Assembly: GCF_002078875.1 (NCBI RefSeq)
Contig: NC_034421.1
Location: forward strand, 5,928,499-5,992,498
Direction: 5' to 3'
Source of the DNA: Numida meleagris
Taxonomy: Eukaryota > Chordata > Aves > Galliformes > Numididae
DNA length: 64,000 nt
Below are positions 48,040-59,644 of the stretch, piece after piece. Under the pieces are notes generated by a model. The model saw only the letters and a list, made by a program, of their open reading frames with translations. It was not told the origin of the DNA and did no database searches. Both the position numbers and the translations under genes were made by a program. Within the stretch, counting starts at the first letter, position 1. Each line of letters opens with the position of its first letter.

Positions 48040-51000
48040 TTGGAATAAAGCACTGATGGAAAATGCACCCAAGACCTTTATCAAGTGCATCAGGGAGGTA
48101 AAGCAAACTTACAGCTTGAACCCTGGCAGAGCAGTGGGTCCTTGCTCCCTCGCACCAATTTTGGATTAATCCCAGCCCTCCAGCCCAAATATTTCTCTGT
48201 CTCCAGCAGTAGATCGAGATCACTGCCAGCAGAGACATACAAATCTCTGCCGCTGAGGACGTGGCCCCAGCTGATGGAAGAAAAGGTTGTGAACATGGTT
48301 TGTCTTTGGGCTTTGGCTTTCAGGGCAAGGAGTTGGTTTTCATGTTAAGAATTCTTCCATTTCTGATGATTTGTGACAAGCATAATCCCATACTAATTAG
48401 ATTTTGGTGCATGTGTTGAAAGCACACTGCACATTTAGATCAGTTGGGGTTTATGGAGGCTCTTGCTTGTTCTGCACAATTGTTTCAAAATTAATCCTTG
48501 GAAGCCAGTAAGCTCAGACCAGATAGGGCAACCAGAAACCCAACCAAAAAATACATAAATAAAATCACTTCTCGTTTTCTACTTCTCCTGATCTAGCAGG
48601 GCAGTAGGCAGGTTACGATTTCTGACATTACACTAACGCTCAAAAATGTCCCAAGCTGTCTGCTTTCATTGCATCAGTGATATCAGCTGTGTTGACCTGC
48701 TCTTAGAGAGTTTTAATTCTGTTTGCTCTTGGCTAAACTCCATTCCTAATCCTATTTTCACCCATTTCTATCCAATTTAATACAGCTTCTGTAAGTCAAA
48801 ATTAATTACTCCATGAGCTCTTCCCAGCCCTGTGGTCTGAAGGAATAATAGAGAAATCCTTCCTCGCCATTAACGGCACCTCATGGCTGCTCTCCTCCAG
48901 GAGAGCTCAGAGACGGAATGGGAGTTGCACATAAAAATCCTCACTCTTTGCTCCTTTGTGCCATTAGTATTTCATCATCACAGCTCCCTCCTTGGTCAGT
49001 CTCCGTGTGCCCATTTGCTCATTATGAGATGGTTGTGCCCATGTTCTCCTGGGGCAAAGAAATAAGTCAGCACCTCCAGGTCATCTTCTCCCTTTTCCTT
49101 CACCCCTCAGAAATATTTCATTCGCCTTCCATTTCCAGTATTAATTACTCCTTCTGTCCAACTTTGCCAATGGGGCTCCCAAGGGGAGGAAGGATGGTTG
49201 TCTGGTCACACGCATCTCATGCTTCGCGAGACCAGGCTCTGCTTTATGACTTCCTCACCTAGATGTTGAGTTTGTTCTTTACAGGGTTGCCATAGGTTTG
49301 AGCTAACTGAGACCCACAAAGCATCCAGAAGATTTAAAGAATTCCTAGTAAACCCTAGAATAATAATTTTATCCCATTTCTTTGGCATCTAGGAACTCTC
49401 CCATGCCCATAATGGATATTCTTAATTTTGTTTGTAATTATTTTATCCTCTCTGCATTCTCACATCCTTCTTATTTGTCGTCTTCTACGTACAGATAGGG
49501 ATCCAGGAGGGTACCACATTCTTAGGGACATCGGAGACTCTCCATGCCTTCAGAAGGGAAAGTATTGCTCTGTGAGCAATCTGTTTCAGAAAGGGAAAAT
49601 TAATGACCATCAGAGCAATAAGCCAGTGAAAAAGAAATGAGATGTTTGTGTCTTTGTATCTGTGCACACCCAGCAACCAGTCTGGCCCAGGCAGTTCCCA
49701 GTGCTGCTGCATTTCAGAGCTAATTGCCCTCATTGGAAGGAGGACAGTACAGAGCTCCAGGAGGAAATGTCAAGGGCAGAGTAGCCAGCTTCTCTGCCAG
49801 GATGATGCAGAGGGGAAATTTCCTCCCCAGGGTTCAGTAAATTGTATGTAGAGGGTAATCAGGGTCCTCCAGTAAAACTCAAACGGATTCTCCCAGGAAG
49901 TGGAATGAACCACTCAGTGGCATCAGTGAGAATCATACAGGGTTAAAGACATCCAGCCAATAAAGAAAGTTTGCTTTTTCTATGTCAGACAAGAAAATAA
50001 ACACAGAGTATAATAAAGCAAGGAGTTTGCTTTCATATAGGATTAAACCATTCATGCTGGCCCATGCTCTGAAGCAGAGGTTAAAATCCAGTTACAGAAA
50101 ATGTTAATAGTAATGCAAAAATCTGCATGGTTAAAAAGATCCGAGAGAAGATGCAGTTCTGCAGTGTTCAGGTTTGCTGCTGCAATGCTCAGACATCCCT
50201 GGTTCATTGGGCGTTTGGGAAAATATTTGCTTGTCTTCTTTCTTAATCATCTTTAACGCACATGTTATATTTTTGTTAGAAGATTTTGCATGCTTCAGAG
50301 TATGTTTTCCTTCTGGTTTTTAGAGCAACAAAATAGCACTGTGGATATTAGGCAATTGCCAAAAACTTGATCTGAATATCTGCAGCAGCAGCACAGTAGT
50401 TAGGTGATTCTTATGAGCAGCACACAACTTTAAATTGCTCTGAAACAATTGCTCTAAGCTTTTGCAAAAAGAAAGGACTTCTTTATGCAACCTATGAATG
50501 TCCTGCAGCTAACTCTAACAGGGACAGACACTCAGCCTGAGCAACTGCAGTGTCCCAGGTATCTATGGAAGCATGTTTGCAAGCTCGAAAGAACCATTTT
50601 CCCATAACATTATGCTAATTCAGGTAAACAAATTGAAAATGGAAGCTTTTTAAAAATTAACTTTGTTTCCATCACTTCATTTCTATCATTTACGCTGCGT
50701 GGTGCTCCTTTTAGCCTCAGTAAATTGTTCCTCTTTCAGTTTCTCAGCAATTAGCACATGGGTGCTGTTAGGCAGGAGGTTGTTTTAGGATTTGCTTATC
50801 ACAAAGCAGTGAGACAGGAACAAGTGGAAGAGTACTGTGAGGCGTTGTGCCTTTCCTGAGTGCCAGGTTTGTAGAGAAAATAAGAACATACTGTTGCTGT
50901 TTCTTAATAGCATTACCCGTGTAGCTTAAACAGAAGTTCAGTTTGCAGAGCTGACATATTCTGTGCGGGACCAGCCAAAAAATTATGTCCCTTCATCATG

Positions 51001-52125
51001 AAGAATGTCAAGGTTTCGTAACTCCTTTTAATCCCCACCAAGGTTTTTGGAAACTATTTGTGAAAAAAAAAAAAAAGAAAAAAAAAAAAAACAACCCACA
51101 AAGAAGAGAAAGACCCGAAATGACCCACCCACGCCACAGGCCAGTGGCTTGCTTGGTGGTAGAGCATCTCCCAGGGGAAGGCAAGGCCAGAGCTGCTTGT
51201 TGTAGTTCATCTGCTAGCAGGAGAAACGAAGACATGCAAGTGCTAAAACACGGCCAGCACAAAGGTACTCTTTCATTCCTGGGAGCCATCATCTTCAAGT
51301 AATTAACTGGGGATTAGTAAGAAATGATGCCCAAACAAATGAGAGACGGAAGGGCAAGAAATTATATTCCTTTCTTGAACGTTGCATTATATGGAGCACT
51401 GCCAGTGCAAACAGCAAGGAGAACAGAGCGTTATGTCTTCCAAATAATAAAAAAATGAGATTGGCAATTACAGCTGCATGGTTATTTTCAAGACAAAGCA
51501 TCTCGGGGGTAGGCAGTGCTCTGCCTGCACCCTGGCATGGTCCTCAGCCTCTGCCAAACTTCCTGGGGTTTAGCGGCACCCTGCCCCTGGTAGGAAGCTG
51601 GAGTGGTTTGCATGGAGCTCACGACAGCTCCTGAGGCTGTAAATCAGGGGCTGTGTCAACAGTGTGTCAGCAGCGTGAAGGAATACCACTGCTCCTCATG
51701 CGAGGTTTCCTTTCAACAATCTCCTTCTTTCATTCACTTTTTGACTGATGCATGGCTCAGGAAGCAAGCACAGGAGCAGAGCAGCTGCTGGTTACAAAAC
51801 TGCATCTACAGCAGTGGGGGAGTTTTGTCCCACAGAGCAAGGTGCTGCATCTGCTGGATGCCAACACCGGGCTTTCCAGCGTGAGGATGGACAGCCCAAA
51901 CCCCACACTGGTGCTGCCCTCTTGGTGCAAAGCTGGTCCTGAGCTCTCCCATGGAGCTGCAAGCCCAGCATGGAGCCCCTGACTAATGCCTGAGCATCCC
52001 TGCAAAAATCCCAACCCAGCTCTCAATTTACCGTGTGGCTCCCGCAGAACCTTCACATGGTGCACCAGCTGCAGTCAAACCCAACAGGTCGTGTCTGTGC
52101 TGCTCCTGCTGCTGTTGCCCCGATA
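48040..52125. other. non-coding stretch with A-rich run
   Basis: No gene is recognised. The interval 49851-50985 has no open frame of 60 codons and is A+T-rich. A near-continuous A tract (14 A, G, 14 A) lies at 51063-51091. Confidence 0.5.
51063..51091. repeat. poly-A tract (A14-G-A14)
   Basis: Two runs of 14 A are separated by one G. It could be a retroposed tail on the plus strand, but I see no retrotransposon body upstream, so simple slippage is as likely. Confidence 0.85.
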
Positions 52126-52128
52126 AAC

Positions 52129-52262
52129 CATAGAATCATAGAATTACAGACTCATTAAGGAAAACACCTCCAAGGTCAGCAAGTCCAACTCTAACCCATC
52201 CCTACCATGCCCACCAAACCATGTCCCCAAGTGCCCCATCTCCACGGCTCTTGAAAACCTGA
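52129..52262 (-). mobile_element. CR1 LINE, 3' end, minus strand
   Basis: The plus strand begins with the reversed tail CATAGAATCATAGAATTAC and then CTCATTAAGG, CAGCAAGTCCAACTCTAACC, CCATGCCCACCAAACCATG and CATCTCCACGGCTCTTGAA. The wording is that of the same subfamily as the copies at 36.15 and 47.87 kb. It is 5'-truncated at about 135 bases and non-functional. Confidence 0.93.
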
Positions 52263-52264
52263 AT

Positions 52265-55200
52265 TTGCACTGTTTGGAGCAGCTCTTATGAGCTGCTATT
52301 GAGGAACCCAATGCAGCAGCTGCCTTGCAGTGTGCTGGCAGTGCAGGGAGTCCACCTCATCGTGAACCCATGTGGAGGAAAAAAAGTGGCAAGCCGTATA
52401 ACCTGGGAGCAGTAATTGAGCACGTGTCAAACAGCTTTACAACCATGCCACGCTAGGAAGCCAATAAAAGGACAAAACACAATCACTGCACTATGATTAA
52501 GAATCTAACATTTAAATGAGGCGCATCATCTGTTTGTGTTAAATGTGTTTGATTTAATTTGTTATTGTACACTTATTAAATAAATCAGCTTTATTGAATT
52601 TGCTATGCTGGTGGCATGCTGAATAGAAGTGAATAGGAGAGAAGGGTCTGGAATTTTCTTTTTAAGTCAACAAATGCTCTGTTTGCTTGCAGCAGCACTC
52701 AAGAAAATTAATTCCAGTTAATTAAAGATGTGAATTTAGAGCAGATCAGTTCAGCCACCCTAAAACTCCTCGCAGAGCATTTCATTCAGAATTCAAGCGC
52801 CGTTGATTCAGCTCAGCTTGATTCACTGGCTGTGTGATGCAAGAAATTGAATCAAGGCCATTTTAAATCTGAATGAATGAATGTCAGCACCAGCCCTTCT
52901 AGGGGGTTAATTTTCTCCCAGTGTTTCCCCCGAGCATCTCAGTGCAGCACAGGGAGCCACCAGCCCAATGGGATGCTCCAGCAGCAATGCCCTGGGTGGG
53001 GATTGGCCCCAGTGGTGCTGCCCTCCCAGTGCTGACTGCTGTGGAAACACAATATTTCAGTTCACTGTGGTGGGAGATCCAGTGCAGAGCTATTAATGCA
53101 GAGCAGCTGGGGAGTTCTCCTACAAGCATCAGCTGCTGGGCAGACCGCAGATCTCTGAGCACAGTGGCATCCATCACCCAGCCATCAGCTTGTCACCCGC
53201 ACCACAGACAGGCATCCTCCATTGCTCCCAGTGCCCCCAGGTGTGAGGTCAGTGATGTCCACCCAGCATTCGCATACCCAAACACGCCCCGGTATGGAAC
53301 ATCATGAAAAATGTCATCATGAGCCTTGGTCTTTTCCTGGTTCCCCTCCCTCCCTGCACACAGTCAAGCAATACCTGCTCATGTCACCGAGCAGCCAGGG
53401 AAGCTTCAAGGCCCTTGTGCCATCTGCTGCCATGGGATGAGCAGCGCGGAGCCTCCTGCCATCCCATCACCTCCGCACACTGCTCCTCGGAGGAAGGCGA
53501 AATTCCTGCCTCGGGACCGGCGCCGCCGTGCCAGAACTCCACTGACCTCTGTAACCACACAAGATTTAGTGGTTACTTTATTTCAGCTGTAATGAGGCTT
53601 TGTAAACCGCTAAAAGCCAAATGTTTTCTTCTCCTTTAACTCTTGGTGGATCGCACAAAATAAATAACAGAACAGACACGCTGCCTGTGCAACGACCTGC
53701 ACACTGGTTCCCAATTACCCTGTGTTTAAAGGGGGCGAGGTGGAGGGATGGGAGCAGGTGGGTGCTGAGCGAGGGGCTGGGTGCAGGCAGTGGCCCCAGC
53801 CTCACGTAACACCAGGCATGGGGATGGCTGCCACTGCACTGCAGAGTGCTCAGTGAGTGCCTGGAACAACAGGAGATCTCCCCCAGTCTCTTGCAGGTCA
53901 ACAACACCTACTTGGAGCACAGAAGACAGATGTTGACTAATGAATACAGCTGAAACTGTTGTTACTGGACATGTTTTTAAGGTGAAATGCTCCTTCTTTA
54001 AATGTACTCCTTATTCCAGCCTCTGCTTTGCTGCAGCCTAATATAGATGGTGATGATCAAACGCACTGATGTACCAGCACTGTGTAATGGACTGCTCCAC
54101 CCTCTGCTGCTAACAAAAAAAGCTCATCCCATTTCTGTGCTTTGCAACAGGTGTCCAGATCTCTGGCATTCCCATACCTGCAAGGGCAGCTGGCGCAGTG
54201 ATGCTGGGGTGCAACAGCAGGGCTGGGAGTGGGGCTGTCCCCAGCACACCTCCATGCCATCATCACTGGGAACGAGGGGGCCATGCAGGATTCAGCCTGT
54301 GTGACCCAATTAATTTGGAACAACTGGAAACATCTTTCTCCAGGTTTAATTTGCTGCATGAGTGGATACCGCCTGTGTGATGATTTAACGTGGGACAGGG
54401 GCAGGGCCCTAGGCAAGAGCGTGGCACCAAGTCACTGAAATGAAGGCTCTTGTTGAGGTCCTTTCCCCATTGCTGGGAGCAAAGGGGCACCCTGCTGCCC
54501 ACCTTAGCACAGCCACATGCCCCAAGCCATGCCTGCTGTCAGCCAGGAGAGGCTGCTCACCACGTGGAGAGTTAATTCATCAGAAAGCACTATTTTCTGC
54601 CAACAAGGCAACTGCAAAGAATTGTGCCCACTCTTCTCATCAGATGAACTCAGCTGCACTGAATTGGGAGCAGCCCTTTGGGGTGAAGTCAGGAGTCTAC
54701 AGAAGGTGAACTGAAAGTCAGGAATGCTGGATTCAGCTCCCAGCTTGGCCTCCAGTAAATAATAACAAAGGAGTAACAAGCTTCAATCGGGAGACCGATC
54801 TGCTCGTGCTCGGAGAAGATCAAGAAGTTCCATTAAATTCACCTGGTGGGTATTTTGCGCCCAACCCCTCTGCCCGACCAACGCCACACAGTAAACTGTG
54901 GCTGCAACAAGGGCTGCTTTCAAAGTGTTGGAGGGGTTCCGTGGATTTTTTCAAGCGCACCTTCTCTTTGTTCATTTTCTGATAAACTAATCCAGCTTGA
55001 TATTCTAGTTTTTGTTACAGCTGTGACCTTTTCTGTTCTAATTCATATACACAAGCCTAAGCATTTTGGCATCTGTTACGCTATTTGCTGTAACAATAAT
55101 CTTGCATCAGTAAGTTCCACAAGTTTATAACCTATTGTACAGCAACAGTTTTATTTAAACAGATAAACTCAGATTCTCACCTGCAGTAAGTTGGACTGAA

Positions 55201-58200
55201 GTCAATTCATGCCATCAAAAGAGCTGGCCCAAAGCTTTAATTTCATCAAAGGCCTCTTTGATCTTCTATTAGAGGAAAGGGAAAATAGATGCACTTTATA
55301 ACTAGAGGGGGTTATGCCACAAGTTTTATCTTCTTCTGTCTCTTAATCTTCCAAAGTGTAACCATGCTGTCCCTTTTGATTCTTCCTGGTTACAGGGTCC
55401 CACTGGTGACTCTGCTTTGCATTGGCCCTCAGAACAAGGCTGAGGAATCATCTCTCTGACTTGAACCTGAAGAACAGATCTGTGTTGGGTTATTTGCTCC
55501 CAGAGGACAAGCCACCTACACATTGCAAACATGTTTTAGGAAAGGCAGCAATTAACTTCGCACCTGCAGGGTGCCTTGCAGGTCTCAGTGTCGAGTGCAA
55601 GACAGATTCTGCTATGAAGATTCCACTAGGTGGACCCGATCTTACTCAACCGTACTGCTCTCAGGTTAAGGAAGGACATTATCCTGTCATTTGCTCATGT
55701 TACCAGGAAGAAACACCTTCTCAGCCCCTCACACCAAACAAAGGCATCACTGTATGACAGTCAGCCATGTTCTCCTTCTCATCTTCCTCTTTAGTCCCTC
55801 CCTTGACCTCCCCATGATCCCTCAGATAAACCAGTTTCATCCCATGGAACAGCCCTACTGCAGCCAAACAAATTTCCTTTCCATATTGCCAATGTAATTG
55901 CTCTGTGAGATGGTACTTGGGTTGAACAAGACCTGGAAAGGCTTCTGGAAAGGCACTCTCATGCCTCCATTGTTGAGTGGGCCAGGGAACGCCATATAAG
56001 AAGACAATTTTCCAGTTATACTCCTGGTTTTTATACATTTTTTTGTGTGTGGAAGATCAGCCTGTTCTACTGAAAGGGTCTGAAATCTCGAACTAGGTCA
56101 ATGTGCAATGACTGCATCATTGGATTGCCACCTAGGTGATATCCATCTCACCAAGGACAAAGCCAAGCTGCCTATGCAGGGCTCTGAGCTATCATCTGAA
56201 GCTGATCGCTTTCTGTCTCCACCAAGCAGATCTGGAGCTGAAGCCCAGGCTGCAACGGATGTGCAGCTTGCCTTGGAGCTGCAGGAATCCCCACGCTGAG
56301 CTTGAGTGAGGAATTTAATCGGGTCGGGTCTCCCTCGTCTTCAGCAGGCTCGGGCCAACTGCTTGAGAAGAAAGTGCCAGGGGCCAGCATACCCAAAAGG
56401 GAAGTCTTGTCCCTACCCCCATTAATTAGAGCTTTGCAGAGCACTGAAGCATGAGGATGTAAAACAAAGCACTGTTCCAGCTTAATTCCCTGATAGCTCA
56501 GGATCACCTGCTATGCCACAAGGCACCGGTGAGCCCACCAGCAGCTGTACAGCAAGTTATGGGTAGCTCTTAAATGTTAAAGCATCCCTACAAACAGAAA
56601 AGCTATAAAAGTTGTATTTCCAGTCCTCCACCAGGACGTCCTCTGCCTGGGTGCCTTTAAGCCATGTTCTTTATTGAAATGCAAGAAGAAAAAGGAAAAA
56701 AAGGAAAAACAAAACAAAACAAAACAAAACAAAAGCCCCTAGCTTTTAATTTGGATATTCTGTGCTGAGATTTGCTCTATTTCAGGAAGAGGGCACTGGG
56801 CTCTCTTCCACTTCATGCCCACAAATGGATGTGCCTCTAGAAGGCTCTGTCAGTGGGGACAGGCCAGAGGTTTCCAGATGCACTGAAATTGATGCCTGGC
56901 ACTAATGCTGAGCTGCAGCCTTACCCTGCAGAATCCCAAGGACACAGTAGAGGAAGTGCTTATGGTCATCACACCCAGGCGGGCTTGGTTCTCCCTGCAG
57001 GACTGTGTAGGTGGGTGAGAAGCACCTTGGACAGTGGGTACAGCCCCATGGCCAACAAGGGAACGAAGATGAAATCCCAGAGCCCATGAGGACCGTGGCC
57101 TCCATGCCTTGCACAAGGGTTTGTCTGCAGGAGAACCCTGCTCTTACATGTACATAAATTAGCCAAGCCTGATCCCAACTCTACTGGCAGACCCAGTGCT
57201 AATGCAGCTTTGTCAAACCAGCTCATGCTATCAACCCTGTACTCTACACTCTACATTCTTTTGAACACATTAAGCTGAAGTTTCATCTCCGGAGAGAAAA
57301 GAAGTGAAGTCAAGCTTAGTTAATTCATTTTAACTAACCTTGACATAAGTCTGACTTTTTCTTTGTCTAGACAACAGCAAGAATGGACTTGTTCATGGAG
57401 TGTGACACCATTGCCAGGCATACACCTGGAGCAGCAGAGGCTGTGACAAGAATATGCAGGCAATTACCCTGCAAACAGAGCTGTGACCCACAGGAAGACC
57501 CTACCAGCCAGGAGCTGGGAGTTACTCCCTGCACGGGCAGGAAAATCCATTGCAACCATAGGTGAAGTAAGTCTGCACAAGGAAAGAAGGTGTCTGCCGC
57601 TTGGCCGTACAGCAGCAATCACGACAGAAGTCCCTGGCTTGTGAAGTTGTCAAACTGTAAAGTTAATGAGGTAGAAATGAGAGTTCGGTGCAGGCGTCTG
57701 AATGTTTGAATTGCTCCCCAACGGGTTCCCCCTCCTCTTATTGCAGCCTGCGTAAATGAAGTGACTAAGGGTCTCCCTGGACGCCGGCCAACTCGCCACT
57801 GCTGCTGCAAAAAGTGCACAGCGTTGTTTTGCAGATTAATAAATACGAAGTTGCTGGTGAAGGAGGAACATGTGGTTTCTAAGAACTAGACAAGCAGGAA
57901 AAGCAGACAGACATTACTGTGCTCCTTGTCCTGGTGAAAAAACGTCATCCAAGCCATGCTTGCAGAAACACCCCTCAGCCAGGAATGGGAAAGCAGTGTT
58001 GCTGTGAGACAAAGCAGTGGTGTTTCCAGGAGGCAGGGAGGTGCCTGGGGAGACAAGGGCTCAGGTGCTAAATGAAAAAGTTGCAGATTTTTGTGCTTTG
58101 CCACTGGAAGAGGTACTTAAACTGGATAAATCTGATTGGACCTGAGACCCGTATTGGAGGATATATTGGTGAACACAGAGCTGACACAGCAGCACCCATA

Positions 58201-59180
58201 GGTGTGCATCTGTGAGAGCCCTGTATGAAAAGCACTGTGAATGGAAACAACAAACGGATCTCTGTGCTATGGAAAGGTGAGGGATGAACTGAGACATTTC
58301 CAGCAGCCTCCTGGCTGAGGAACTCATATCTCGTTTTGTAAGCCCCACTTGTCAAGTGTCAGAACATTAATTGCAAGGTGCAATCAGCAGAGCTAACTCC
58401 ATGTTCATGTCTCAGGTTTGTGACTAGGAGATTTTGCCTTTCAAAATCCCACCATTAGCTCTGTAAAAAAACCCTCCTCTTGAAAAGCATCATTTCAGAG
58501 AAGCCTGGTCTATTTCTTCCTCACAACTGGAGAGGTGAGGGCCCTGCTACAAAGCAAGGAGACAACTTTCAGCTGAGGATACAAGCAAGTTCAAAGGAGT
58601 CTAAAAGTGGAAGCTAAGGCTGGAACAGGAGCCATCCAGTTAGGTTTGAAGGAGAACTTGGGCCCCGTTGCTGCTTCTTTCCCACAGTGAAGGAATTGGT
58701 CCATACATCAACTTTGGGAAGAGCTGTCCCAGCAAACCAAAAGCATTACTGATGTGCTGATGGATGTGTAGAACGATCCAGGCTCTCACTGCTAACATCT
58801 GCGCACTCTGCATTATCTGCACCATCGGGCTTTCTGTGCTTCAGGCTCGAATCCTCTCCCAGTGCATGCTATTGTGATAAAAAAGCAGCTGTTTAGATCC
58901 GGTATCATATCCCGCGTGCAGACGAACACATGTGATGGCAGCCCTGGGGTACTCTGCTCTCTGCTGATGACACATACAGCAACAGGGAAATTGTGAAGAT
59001 CAATTTTACACCTAATTTGACATGAGTTAACATGTCTCTGTAAGTTCCCTAATGTAACACAGCCTCACTGCCTGTCACTTACAGCTGTTTCCTTTATTTG
59101 GTGACTTCCAAAACTGCCGACTTGCAAGTTTAGGAAATTGCCAAGCTGTGACTTTGGATTGTGCCGACTCTCATCATCCA
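52265..59180. other. non-coding stretch, nothing firmly recognisable
   Basis: No gene is recognised. The part from 52480 to 52740 is A+T-rich, with many TTAAAT/TTAATT words and no transposon homology; it could be a regulatory element. A small CpG cluster of about a dozen CpGs sits at 53440-53535. A (CAAAA)n run is listed separately. Open frames are 128 codons or shorter and overlap on both strands. Confidence 0.45.
56688..56734. repeat. A-rich tract with (CAAAA)n
   Basis: A purine-rich start (AAGAAGAAAAAGG, AAAAAAAGG) leads into five CAAAA pentamers at 56710-56734. It is a simple sequence repeat, likely length-polymorphic. Confidence 0.88.
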
Positions 59181-59184
59181 CGAG

Positions 59185-59640
59185 GCGCTGGAAAGGCTCC
59201 AGGGAAGATCTGTGATGGCTCTGGAAAAGCATTAACACGTCTCACTGGGAGCAAGGCTGTCTGAGATGGCTCCGGGGTATGTCCAGAGATGCTCCCACCT
59301 GCCTCTGCGATGAGGTCTGCCGGGGTTTAGCATGGGTCTGGAAAACTCCAAGAGTTCCAGGAAGGGCTCTCAATAAGGGCTCCAGGAGGCTTCATGCTCC
59401 TGCTATTGGAATGGTGCTGGGAAGCTCTGCAGAGCTCCTGGCTGTCTCTAGAAGGGCTCTGTATTGCTTTGGGAGGGTTTGGTTTGCCTCCCCTGGAAAT
59501 GCTGCAGGAAAGATCTGGGACAGTTCTTGAAAGGACACAGGGAGCTCTGAGAAGGCTCCAGCAATGCTGCAGGATCTGTGGGTCTCTAGAGGTCTACAGA
59601 AGCCGCAGCAGTACTCTGCAAAACCCGCAGTCACACATCG
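59185..59640. repeat. degenerate GGCTCC/GGCTCT-rich repetitive block
   Basis: The words GGCTCC, GGCTCT, AGCTCT and AGCTCC, followed by (C)AGG or (T)GGAAA, recur about a dozen times at irregular 20-50 base intervals, giving the impression of a decayed minisatellite. No fixed unit length holds over the block. The longer open frames here are side effects. Coincidental word clustering is the alternative. Confidence 0.4.
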
Positions 59641-59644
59641 ACAG

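Noticed and set aside
58844..58854. tRNA B-box-like GGCTCGAATCC
   Set aside because: One mismatch to the B box, but no A box or acceptor stem at the right distance upstream and no T run downstream.
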